A DNA stretch of 50,888 nt from Chalciporus piperatus. Taxonomy: Eukaryota > Basidiomycota > Agaricomycetes > Boletales > Boletaceae. The position numbers and the translations under genes are program-made. The notes beneath the pieces were generated by a model. It saw nothing but the letters and a program-made list of their open reading frames with translations. It was not told the origin of the DNA and made no database searches. Below, piece by piece: positions 19,588-29,534 of this stretch (positions are counted from its first letter, which is position 1; every line of letters starts with the position of its first letter). Location of the stretch: positions 1 to 50,888 of the forward strand of contig JBBPTG010000176.1 in NCBI GenBank assembly GCA_038093975.1. The letters run 5' to 3'.

Positions 19588-20840
19588 CTAAAAACCCTTT
19601 GTGACAAAGGCTATTTTACGAACGATGGTCTCATCTTCGTCATCATCTATCTCGATCAACGAGGGAATTTCTTCCTCAACCTTCTGAACCTTCTTCGGGG
19701 TTTTCTGGTTCAAGGAGAACTCTGGGCAGGCGTTGGACCGATGTCCAGCTTTCCTGCAGCGGAAGCAGAGTCCCTTCTCCTGGCAGCGTTTCCGCTCTTC
19801 AGGAGTGAGTTTGGAGATACGGATGGCATCGACGTCCATGGCATTGGGGTCCCTGGCAGGGGTGGAGTGATTGGCAGAGGAGAACGGACGGAATGGTTTG
19901 GCAGGGTTGCGATTGCGATTAGCGATCTCATTGGCGTGTTCCCATTGGGTCTGGAATTAGGTGGTGCGCTTGTACCAATCGTCGATTGTGGTAGGGACGG
20001 TATCCATGCTGTTGACTCATCTCACAAGGGAGATCGGTATTCCCGCAGAGAAGTATCCGATTAGGACGTTGTTATCGATAATGCCGGACAAGGCAACTTG
20101 ATTCTGGAAACTCGAAATGAATTCCGAGAGAGAGGGAGAATATTCTCTGTTCTTGAGAGGCTTCATTCGTTTGGTGGAAAGCCAGGCGACGGCGTTTCCT
20201 ATGATATCATGGTTTTTGAACGCGGTTTCGAAGTTGGTGATGAATTGAGCCCAGATTCCCATTGTGACAGTGGCACCAGTGATGGCCTTTCGGCGGAAGG
20301 TGGCAGCCCAAGTAGCTGCTGAACCTTTGGACATATAGAATAGCGCAAAGGCGATCTTCTTGGGGTCTGTGTTGTACACATCACCATTGACAGTGAGATA
20401 GAATTGGATGGAGTTCATCCAGGCAGTGCTTTTCGCGAAGGAGCCATCAAAGGCATCTGGGGCTCCGATGCGGAGTTCGGTGGGTTTGGAAGAAGACATG
20501 GGGTTTACAAAGCTAGGAGGTGGAGGTACTTGATACCCTCCTGGTGCAAACACGGATGCGGGAAGGGAAGGAGTGGAGAAAGCTGAGGTTTGTGGGGGAG
20601 CAGGTGACACAGGGAACTGTGGAGCTCTTCGGGATATTGGGGTCGGTGACGGTGGTGTTGGTGCCCTTGGGATAGTTACAACTGAGGAAAATTTGTGGAA
20701 GAGGTGAAGGGTTTTTTCTTGTTCCTCTTGAGTGGTGATTGGTTCGTCATAGAGATCAGAGGTGTCGTAGGGGTTAGAGGAATGTTCCTCTTCAGGTGAG
20801 CCTGAGTCAGAGGATTCGGGGTTCTATGGATTAGCGGTCT
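19588..20840 (-). pseudogene. Element B gag: capsid and zinc knuckle
   Basis: The N-terminus is acidic and Pro/Ser-rich (PESSDSGSPEEEHSSNPYD). The capsid-like region starts KPTELRIGAPDAFDGSFAKS and includes WAATFRRKAI and FKNHDIIGNAVAWL. A CCHC knuckle follows (CFRCRKAGHRSNAC). In-frame stops occur at 20017-20019 (TGA), 19957-19959 (TAA) and near 20825 (TAG). The start codon is not identified because the TA-element boundary lies close by at 20862. Confidence 0.8.
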
Positions 20841-21135
20841 CTCGTGGGGGGCCCCAACGAGTAGTGTTTTAAAGTCCGGTCTGGTCCGGTCTTTTTCCTT
20901 ATTAGGAAGGCGACCGGACCGAGACCGGTTTTTTTAGTTAATTAATTCAACAAGACTGGACCAAAACCGATAAAAACCGGTCTTTTGGCGGTTGCAACCG
21001 GTTTTTCGCTTAGCATGGGAGAAGCCAAACATAGTACCGGTTGGTGGCTATAAATCGGTCCCTGGGTCAAGCGAAACGGTTCACACGCCACAGAGATATG
21101 AGCATTTCAAAACAGCATGTTTTTTGTAGTGATAC

Positions 21136-21605
21136 TGTTATGATCGTCCCATTCTTTCCTTTCCCATTACCTTGTACTAAGTCCTAGTCGCCGGTTCGAG
21201 TCCTGCCTAGGCCACTCGTTTCTTACTTCACCTTAGTCAGCGAATATTCCCTCATGTTCTTTCACCTTCTATGCTTCGTCATCGCTGACTCGTACGCTTA
21301 CTGAGCATGACTCATTCTTATTCGTCATAGCTCATTCTTACTCATTCCGGCTCCTTCTATGCCTGCCCTTAACTTGTTCCTTTAGCTATATAAACCCTCG
21401 AAGTTTCTCCTGTAACCTTAAGTTAGACCTACACAATCTAGCCTGGTTACTCCTCGCTTCCTTGAACCCTCTGAGAGTCACCGTCCCACTCTTGAACAGA
21501 CACTAGGCCTTAACGTGGACATCCCATCGTTAGGCTACCCTGAAACCCTTGTCTTTGACTAGGCTTTTGTGTCTATGCTTTGACCTACCCGGTACAAGCA
21601 TAACA
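21136..21605 (+). repeat. Solo LTR with GATAC target duplication
   Basis: It runs TGTTATGATCG...AAGCATAACA, 470 bp. GATAC at 21131-21135 and 21606-21610 flanks it. Removing it rejoins MITE sequence seen intact at 44280-44290, which confirms the insertion. It contains a TATA-like CTATATAAACC near 21384 and an exact pol III B-box-like GGTTCGAGTCC at 21193-21203. Confidence 0.85.
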
Positions 21606-22369
21606 GATACATCAGATATTATCAAGTTACATGTGAAGTCAAGACCAATCAGAGACTCAATACTCGTGGCTGGGCCGTGTGTGAAGGAAGGAAAAGGAAA
21701 CACTACACTTGCCAGTGTTGGGTCCCGCTCGGCAATCTGCCACTAATGACCGGGATTCAGAACTCCGAAGCCAATCAAAGAGACAGAAAGACCGACCGGA
21801 AGCCAGGGCAACGAGAACACCCAAAACCCAACAGGACGAAGGACACGTCGAGGACAGGCAACAGGTCAAGTCTGGATGTGTGAGATGCAACCCAAAACAG
21901 AAGACGAGGACGAGGGAGCAACAATGTATAAGTATCGAAACGTATAAACGAGTGTTCAACAGATGAGGTACAATGGATACACGAAATATGCCCACAGTTA
22001 AGAGCGAGGTAAATTAGGCAGAATCGCAGGTAAGGAAGAGATGTGCCCGCCTAGCAGTTCAACATGGGCAGGTGCGATCTCCTCGATGAAGCGCCAATAG
22101 CGCAGGAAAGCGTCAGAACGCCAACGACCCAATAATTAACTGCTGAGATCACCCAAATTAGGTAAATAACCCCCCAATGTTAGGGTTTGATAATTACCTG
22201 TCAAGACTCCTTAACAACCATCTGTGGCTATTTTGCTTTGCACTCCCTTGTATTTTTGCTGTATGAATATTTCTTTGCTTTTCTAGCGTTTTTCACTAGA
22301 AAGTGCATAAAAAGAAAAGTCCAATATAGTGCATAAAAACGGCCACGGAGCGCTGTGGGGGGTGAATGA

Positions 22370-22688
22370 GGAAGTAACTTTGCCCCTGCAGTTAGTCCAT
22401 TCCATAGCACAATAACATGATTTCAATTGTTTTCTAAAAGAGCTCTAAATAGATAGGTCAGCCTACATCAGCGCAACTACACAGATGACCCCCTAATGTT
22501 ACGTGCTCCAGGTCATCCCCAATAAACCCACTTGATATCCCCTTGATCACTTTTTCAATTAGAGCTCAAATTCTTACCGCATAAGAATCTCTTTGCCTTT
22601 TCATCTGTTTTAGAAAACATTTAGAAAACAATCAAGATCACATTATCATGCTATGGAACAGACAACTCCCAGAGGCAAAGTCATTTCC
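22370..22688. mobile_element. Inverted-repeat MITE-like insertion
   Basis: Terminal inverted repeats of about 70 bp, imperfect, begin GGAAGTAACTTTGCC on the left and GGAAATGACTTTGCC on the right (reversed). Both contain TTCCATAGCA and ATTGTTTTCTAAA. No coding content and no clear target duplication. Confidence 0.6.
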
Positions 22689-23056
22689 ATGTCAACCGGT
22701 TGCAACCGATGAAAAAGACCGAAAAAGACCAAAGAATGGTTTTTTGCGGTTTGGGTTCAATTAGACCGACATTTATGAATCAAAAAAACCAGTCTCAGTT
22801 CAGTCTTTTCAAAAACCGCAAAAAGACCAGACTGAACCAGACTTTTAAACTCTATTTTTGCAAGTCACCTTGAGGTTTATGTCGCTGATCTCTGCTCCCT
22901 ATTTCACCTTCAGCCAGCAGCTAGATCTATATTTTTCTGAGTATTTATATGCATTAAATGCATAGTCCCTTTCATCACTGATATATGAACTTACCTGTTT
23001 TGCCCCTTTGAACTTGTAATGCACACTTCTTGTGTCCCACGTGATTATAATTTGCC

Positions 23057-23697
23057 TTGTATTTAACATTGTATTCATTGATCATGTCCTTTCAACTTCT
23101 TTGTCTGCTTTCTCAACCCCCGGTAAGTGTTGTTTTACCATCATGGTATATGCTTTCATTTACTCCCTTTCTAGCATATATACCATGTCTGGGCTATTTG
23201 AATGAGGCGTGTCTCCTGCCTCGACCATATCTGCAAGCTCATCACTGTCTCAAGTCTCTTCATCGTCAATATCGAGAACTCACTCATCATCACTTATCAC
23301 CTCAGAGCTTGATCAATTCAACTCCCAGTCTTCCCCCGATATACATATCATCTTCCCTTTCCAGTCATTACCCTACGTCCCGCTTGACAGTACCCTGATC
23401 GCCTCGCATACTGTGACATGGCTATCCCGTATCCAGCAAGTTTGTGAAGTCTGTTATGTTCTTCGCGAACCTCGTCCGATCTCGTCGAAATGCTTCCTGG
23501 CAGCAGGCAGTGGGAATGGGATGACCATCACAAACGAGAAGCTGAAAGATGTCCTTGACGCCTGCTTCATCCGAGTACTTCCTATGATAGTTTTCGACGA
23601 CAGCTGTCTTATTCCATCGGCCGCGTCATGCCACAAGACACAGAACCGATGTCGGAAATTTCCAAGAGCCATGCTAAGGCATTGCCATGACTCTTAA
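23057..23697 (+). CDS. Possible hypothetical gene, weakly supported
   Basis: Two overlapping open frames (23057-23398 and 23209-23697) may be exons joined by an intron. The second is Ser-rich at its N-terminus and contains DACFIRVLPMIVFDDSCL. I recognise no domain. 22854-23056 and 23698-23860 contain nothing I can call. Confidence 0.2.
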
Positions 23698-24089
23698 TGC
23701 GTAATTTCCCACCCCCCCATTTTTAGACAAGCCAAAGGCACCTACTTTTCATGAACACGTCATTATCATGCGCGGCCAGGGCCATTACAAGGCCATTACA
23801 AGTGTCACTTATACGTTATCATTACCTGATAAGGATATACCGTAACGATCAATGACCTTGCATCAGGAAACCCCTCCCTTGGGTAATTGTTGAAAATTGT
23901 TGAAAATACCAGATATTCTTGTGAGTACTTGAAAATTTCAAGTATTGTCATATATTATCAGGATTTTATGATATTAGTTGGGAATGACTGATCACCCATA
24001 AGTGGACATTAGTTGATATTTGTGATAATTCATGATATTCAATGATATTCATGGCTAATCACCAAAATGTGCTCACAAGTTGAGGAAAG

Positions 24090-24600
24090 TAGAAAAGAAG
24101 CATTGTAAAAGTGTACAACAAGCATACTAAGTGTAGTCAAAAGTGTGTAGCTCAAGTGTACAAAAAAGCGTACTAAAAGTGTAGTCAAGAGTGTGGGAAA
24201 GTGTAGGATAAATGAGTGTAGCTAAAGTGTACAAAAAAGCGTAGTAAATGTGTAGTTACAAGTGTGGGAAAGTGTATAAGGATAGAATGTGGCTAAAGTG
24301 TACAAAAAAGTGTACTAAAACTGTAGTCAAAAGTGTGGGAAAGGAGTGAAATAGAGTGTAGCTAAAGTGTACAAAAAAGCGTAGTAGATGTAGTCAAGTG
24401 TATTAGCATCTGAGTGTGGCTGTGTACAAAAAAGCATAGTGAAACTGTAGTCAAAAGTGTGGGAAAGAGTGTTGTGATTGAGTGTAGCCAATGTGTACAA
24501 AAAAGTGTACTAAAAGTGTAGGAAAGTACACTAGGATTGACTGTAGCTAAGATGTACCAAAAAGCGTACACAAGTGTACCAAAAGGGTAGTAGTTGTCTA
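24090..24600. repeat. TACAC satellite in reverse orientation (E3)
   Basis: About seven degenerate units contain AAAGTGTACAAAAAAGCGTA, TGTAGTCAAAAGTGTGGGAA and GAGTGTAGCT. This is the reverse complement of the array at 3060-3785. Confidence 0.85.
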
Positions 24601-24619
24601 CTCTAGAAATTCCTAATAA

Positions 24620-24690
24620 AGTGTAGTGCTATTTCCCTGATGTTTGGACTCGACGAAATTCCGCGCGCGAGCAGGTCACGTGACCGTGTT
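24620..24690. other. Conserved GTCACGTGAC block at arm/core boundary (E3)
   Basis: GTCACGTGAC lies at 24675-24684. Upstream are CTATTTCCCTGATGTTTGGA and CTCGACGAAATTCCGCGCGC. Read in reverse this is the same order as in E1 and E2, including the AGGGAAAT that follows the block in E1. Confidence 0.6.
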
Positions 24691-24739
24691 GAACTCGCCG
24701 CGTAAGCATTTTCGACTCCAAGTCTCTCACTACTTCCCT

Positions 24740-25530
24740 ACTACTACCTACTACCCCACCTCAACCCAGCACGAACACACAGCCGGCGAGGGCTCAACAG
24801 CCCTGCCAGCTGTCAAAGGTAAGGTTTTACTTACCTACTGACCCCCCCACTCACCTCGCCAACAGCCACTCCAGCTGTTTGCCCCATCACCACCTTTGAC
24901 TCAAACTCAAATAAAACAGCCGGTGTGGGCTCAACAGCCCCGCCGGCATCACGAGGTTCGTATCTTTTCACTCACCATCACCACCTCTCACCTTGCCAAC
25001 AGCCACTCGGGCTGTTTGCCCCACCACCACCTCACCCTCACCTTTGACTCGAACACGAACAAAACAGCCAGCGAGGGCTCAACAGCCCCGCCGGTCCTTG
25101 ACCGTGAGTTTTCACTCACCCCCACCACATCCACTCACCTCGAACACAGCCGGTCGGGCACCACTACCTCACCTCAACTCACTCTCAAACAACATGGCTG
25201 GCATGGGCTCAACAGCCTCGCCGGCATCACCAGGTGAGTTCTCGCTCACCACCACCACCACTACTCACCTCATAAACAGGCGCTCGCCACCAGCACCCCC
25301 CACATCTACCACGACCTACCAGAAACATGGCCGGCAAGGGCTCAACAGCCCCACCTGCATTGCTATGTGAGTTTTTACTCACCACCACCACCACATCTAC
25401 TCACCTTGCCTCACCCTCGCTCGTGCATGCCAGTGGCAGCCACACCCTGACCCTCCCTCATCTCACCATCACTGGTAGGTACATCATCATCATCATCATC
25501 TCATCATCACTGACATCACCATCACCACTG
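24740..25530. repeat. E3 arm: five hairpin repeat units
   Basis: Units lie at about 24781, 24917, 25067, 25194 and 25329, roughly 130-150 bp apart. Each carries GGGCTCAACAGCCC within GCCGGC-type outer pairs, then GTGAGTTTTCACTCACC, then CTCACCT...ACAGCC...GGGCTGTTTGCCCC. This is the cleanest arm in the window. Confidence 0.8.
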
Positions 25531-26186
25531 TCCTCAGGCTAACAGCAACATTCAGGTGGGTACTCATTCATCACCATGGTAGCTACTGTATATATGTAGT
25601 ATGAGATCTGTAGTATATAGCTTCCTTGAATACAATTATTCAAACTCTTTCTTATGACTGGTGTAAAGGAAATGGGAAGAAATAACAGTGGAATAAGGCT
25701 ATTATTATGCACTAATTATCAAGTATTATCAACTGATACTTGAAGATCATCAAGATTAATTGGGGGGGCCGGATAATTATCCAGAACCGCTATAAATCAG
25801 ATAATTGTCAGGATTTTCGAAATTTGCTGAAAATCTATCCTATTTCCACAGTATTTTCAACAATTTCCAACAATTATTCAGAGGAGGGGTTTCCTGATGT
25901 GGTGTGATAAGATATTATCATGGCAGAGTTTTCCATTAGAACACATTGTCATGGTGAGCCGTCCATGCGAATGGAACCCTCTGCCATGCCATTCCTCTGA
26001 GGATGTCTTGATCATCTCACTTTCCATTGTCACGAGCTCTGGAATCATGGGATGGAATTCATTGCAATTATATATATTTTACAGTAGATGCAGACCACAA
26101 TAAAACTACGGCAATCATATGCTACTATTCCCTCGCATTTGGGATAACATGGGCACCAGCAGAGGCAGCCCCAACGTGATGAGGAT

Positions 26187-26820
26187 ATGAAGCCGCTGGT
26201 GCAAATCAGCGCCATGTCACAACGCGGGAGAGCTTCGGAACTTACATCAGCTGCGTCAGGAGGAGATGCGCTCGGAGGAAGGTGGTCGGCAGGGGGGGCA
26301 TTCCGCGTCCAGGCATGCCAGGGATTGGTTTGCGGAGACGGAGGCACGAGAGGAGGTGGGGCTCAGAGGGAGGTGGTCAATGAGAGGGGGCATGCCGTGA
26401 TTTGGCCCACAGACACAGAGGGCGCGAGGTGGGGTGGGGCTCAGAGGAGGGTGGCCAATGGGAAGAACTGTGCCACATCCAGGCGTGCCATGGTTTGGCT
26501 TGCAGAGACGGAGGCACGAGAGGAGGTGGGGCTCAGAGGGAGGTGGTCGACAGGAGGGGGCATGCCACGGTTTGGCCTATCGAGACGGAGGGCACGAGGG
26601 GAGGCAGGGCTCAGAGAGGGGTGGTTAGGGAAAGGACTGTGCCACGTTCAAGTGTGCCAAGGTTTGGCTCGCAGAGACGGAGGACACGAGGGGAGGCAGG
26701 GCTCAGAGGAAGGGGGTCGACAAGAAGAGCCGTGCCACGTCCAGACGTGCCATGGTTTGGCTTGCAGGGACGGAGGGCAGGGGAAGGGGTGGGCTCAAGA
26801 AGATTGAGGGATGGCTCGGG
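26187..26820 (+). repeat. GC-rich degenerate minisatellite, about 75-93-bp units
   Basis: About six units carry CATGCCA(C/T)GGTTTGGCTT, GCAGAGACGGAGG, CACGAG(A/G)GGAGG and GGGCTCAGAGGGAGG. Several frames are open on both strands because stop codons are rare in the repeat; none resembles a protein. 25900-26186 and 26900-27118 hold no gene I can support. Confidence 0.7.
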
Positions 26821-27118
26821 GGTGGAAGCTCTTGATAGAATGATGGGGCCAGATGTCTTTGCCGGGCAATGTCGGACGGCTGTGGGATGGTCATAATATG
26901 GGGCTGCGGCGTCGAGATGCAGATAACTCACATCGTCAGTGCCAAAAAAAAAAATTAAGAGGTGGCAGACGGCCGTGTTGCCGGAGGAAGCAGCAGGTGC
27001 ATGTGAGTGGCAGAGTGGTGGTGTGAGGTGGCAGGTGTAGGATTCGAAGGTGGTGAGGGAGCTGTTGATGGCGACGAGACAGTCTAAGGTCATCGAAACG
27101 GCGTTGGCATGACATGGC

Positions 27119-27301
27119 TGTTGAACGTAGCGTACATTCTAGTATAGAAGGTATTTACCACGCTTGTTCTATATCACATTCGGACTCAGTCGATCTGAGT
27201 TCCAATACAACTTGACTTGTAACCACAACGTTCGACGTTATCCAACATCCTCAACACTAGGTAAGCACCAGATGTAGTTCCTCATCAGAACCCTCTAAAC
27301 A
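27119..27301 (+). repeat. Proposed 5' LTR of the copia element
   Basis: It starts TGTTGAACGTAGC and ends CCCTCTAAACA, directly before the primer-binding site. The start is inferred from the TG...CA rule; no second LTR is available to confirm it. Confidence 0.5.
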
Positions 27302-27315
27302 GGTTATGAGCCCTG
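27302..27315 (+). other. Primer-binding site matching the initiator tRNA-Met anticodon region
   Basis: GGTTATGAGCCCTG is the exact complement of CAGGGCTCATAACC, the anticodon stem-loop of eukaryotic initiator tRNA-Met. Copia-type elements that prime from a half tRNA use this internal region instead of the tRNA 3' end. It lies with no spacer after the proposed LTR. Confidence 0.75.
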
Positions 27316-27590
27316 AGTAGCTCAGCCGTGCGCGAAAGCGCCGCTGACTACTCTGGTGTTCTTGCCTAGAAGAATGTCTGGTCACTCTGTGCGGTTTACC
27401 GCCGAGCATCCCTCATGATGTGGTCACGTTCAGATGGGACATGACCACTATGAGTCAAATCCTATGGGGAGACTATGTCCCCTTGGGATAAGGGCTCTGA
27501 GCGTTCATGCTGATGTGGTACCAACCGCTCCCTTTTTCCTCTTTGATATAAAGGCAACACTGACAACTCACCCCTACTAGATATCCTACT

Positions 27591-28203
27591 ATGTCTTCCG
27601 CACTCAAGGAGATCGCTCGCCTTAATGACACCAATTACTCTTGCTGGGCTGATGAGATGCAGGATTACATCCGCTCTCAAGGCCTCTGGCAGAAGATTAT
27701 GGTACGCGCCGTTCCCTCCATCACCGATACCCCTCCTGCTACGCAGGCGCAAATCGATTCTTGGCAAGACGATGATGACAAGGTGCTGGGTTCCATCTGC
27801 ATGCGTCTCGAGACACATGTCGCCAGTCAATTCCCTCTCGCTACCTACGCTGACTCCCATACGCTCTGGGAGGCGATCAAAACGTGTTATGACTCTATGT
27901 CGGACGCCGCCGCCTACACGGAAATACAGAAGATGCTAGCTCTGAACTTCTCAAAGGAAGATCGTCCTGGGAAGACTTTCACCGCCCTCAACAGCTCGTT
28001 CGCGAAGCTGAATGCACTCACATACCATCCCAGACAACCTCCAGCGAATGTTTACGTTGGCAAAGCTTTCCGCTTACGCCGACTACGTCATCAAATCCGT
28101 TAACGAGAGATTCGTCCCCACGGGGACCGCCGCCACTACCGCACCTACCCTAGTGCAAATCGAACAGCGCGTTGTCGCTGCTTACCAGCAGCACATCTCC
28201 TGA
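27591..28203 (+). pseudogene. Copia gag
   Basis: It begins MSSALKEIARLNDTNYSCW and contains LWEAIKTCYDSMSDAAAYTE, typical of copia gag proteins. A frameshift near 28030 moves the frame to one ending VVAAYQQHIS at TGA 28201-28203. Confidence 0.8.
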
Positions 28204-29534
28204 CGTGCACCGAAGAATGTGCAGCCTGCCCAGCAGGCAAATCAGGTCTCCGCTATCAAGCGCCAAATTCACTTCTCAACAGCAAGAGTCCTCCGCTTCT
28301 CAAAAGCAAGACGGCGACCAGAAGAAGAAGAAGCGCAGAGAAGGTAAACGCTCGGAGAAGGGCAAGAAGAAGCGCGACGAACGTCGTGCTAATGCAAACG
28401 ATGCATCAGTGTCCTTCGCCTTCTCTTCATTCTCCAACACTCCGGTGCTCAGCCCGGCCTCCATCGTACCATCGCGCACACCACTGGCGCCCACCAATAT
28501 GGGCCTCCTGCATTCCCTCACACCCAGAACACCATCTTCCTCGCGGACCGGCTGGGTGTTATTCCCACTATCGAGACAGTCCGTACGCTCGACCCCGTGC
28601 CTAATCGCCACATCGACTACAAGACCCCGGTCAACGATCCAGAACCAGCTCGGTGCAGCCTATGGCGGCCCGTCTGGTTTTTCCCACATTCACGAAACCC
28701 CCTCCCGCTCTCTTCTAGACCGCCTGGAGCACACGATCGAAGACGCGGAGGAGGATACCATCTCCTTGGGCAATGAAGAACCTGATGAGTTCATCTCTCA
28801 GTACTTCAACTTTGGGGCCGCTAATGTTTGGCAAGTCCCTTTCCCGCTTTTCCTCTACACAGACACTGACATGCAGCCTTCGCCTCAGAATATGTTTACG
28901 ATTCGTAATCACATGTCTGATGTAGAAGATAGATCTAAATCTACTGCCACTCCTTTCACATTGTGTGATAACTGTTCAAAGAACAATAAGGGCAAGCAGA
29001 AAAGCGACGGAAATGATATACCAGCAGACATATGGCTGCTTGATTCAGGAGCTTCGGCTCACTTTACAAACAATATGAATGACTTCGCCGAGTACAATGC
29101 TTTTACCAAGCCTGAGTACTCAAAGACAGCGAACAGTCTTGCGCCAATTCTTGGCATAGGCACAGTCATTGTGGAGTTCAATGGGAAAACTGTGCATTTA
29201 TTGCCGACCATATATATGCCCACTTGCGACATCAAGCTCATCTCAATGGGCACACTCCTCAAAGATCAGTGTATGACACTGACAGCTGTCCCTAAGGGTT
29301 TCGAATTCCACGACACCTGCATCAAACAGACCATTCTATCTTTTCATTCACATGGTCGAGATACCATGTACTGGATCAAAGCTCCAATCGTCAGACCACA
29401 TGCCAAGCCTATCAGCATGGCCGCTGTGGACTATGATTTGCTACACCGCCGCTTCGGTCACCCCTCGCGTGATGTGCTAAAAGCTGCATGGAGCGCTGGA
29501 CGGCCCGCAAAATTGTATCATGAAGGAACAAAGA
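28204..29534 (+). pseudogene. Copia protease and pre-integrase region, truncated
   Basis: After a Lys/Arg-rich linker the frame contains the aspartic protease motif WLLDSGASAHFT (about residue 290 of the frame opened at 28172) and the pre-integrase motif LLHRRFGHPSRDV. It ends where the element is cut off; the last residues read into foreign sequence and stop at 29540-29542. Confidence 0.8.

Larger units (their letters stand above)
6246..20861 (-). mobile_element. Ty3/gypsy element B, minus strand, decayed and interrupted
   Basis: B reads right to left: gag (19588-20840), protease, RT, RNase H and integrase (16022-19560), then the end of the chromodomain region left of element A (6246-6407). 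Element A with its GCTTT target duplication sits inside the integrase/chromodomain end. E1 abuts the 3' side at 6245 and a TA-flanked element abuts the 5' side at 20862. I found no LTRs for B; they may have been lost or overwritten. Many stops and frameshifts mean it is not functional. Confidence 0.8.
20862..22853. mobile_element. TA-flanked inverted-repeat element with nested insertions
   Basis: The left end is TAGTGTTTTAAAGTCCGGT and the right end, reversed, is TAGAGTTTAAAAGTCTGGT, a diverged inverted pair with TA at both ends. The left 270 bp resembles the MITEs at 1103-1306 and 44330-44565. A solo LTR (21136-21605) splits the MITE interior. Family sequence resumes at 21606 and is lost again after about 21662. 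21662-22369 has no recognisable gene. Confidence 0.65.
23861..25899. mobile_element. Noncoding hairpin-array element E3, complete
   Basis: Terminal inverted repeats of about 49 bp with a few mismatches begin CATCAGGAAACCCCTCC at both ends (23861 onward, and reversed from 25899). The outer ten bases match the E2 termini. The flanking bases are TG on both sides, a possible 2-bp duplication. Inward from the left are an AT-rich subterminal part, the TACAC satellite, the GTCACGTGAC block, a single hairpin arm and another AT-rich part. It has no second arm and no GGTATACC palindrome. No coding sequence is supported. Confidence 0.8.
27119..29534 (+). mobile_element. Ty1/copia retrotransposon, 3'-truncated and decayed
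   Basis: The order is a proposed 5' LTR (27119-27301), a primer-binding site, gag and protease. It ends soon after the GAG-pre-integrase segment (LLHRRFGHPSRDVLKAA), where unrelated gene sequence begins at about 29535. Integrase, RT and the 3' LTR are absent. Confidence 0.85.

Noticed and set aside
21193..21203. A tRNA gene at the B-box-like site
   Set aside because: There is no cloverleaf or A-box around it; only the 11-bp motif is present.
3005..24684. GTCACGTGAC blocks as a centromere
   Set aside because: The motif is short and also occurs in the LTR of element A. No other centromere evidence is available.
12010..25530. Arm arrays as a CRISPR-like repeat
   Set aside because: Units differ in length and sequence, have no uniform spacers, and the organism is a fungus.
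5200..25530. GTGAGT...ACACAG in each arm unit as splice sites of a repeated exon
   Set aside because: GTGAGT is one half of an inverted pair and no open frame joins the units; I could not support transcripts.
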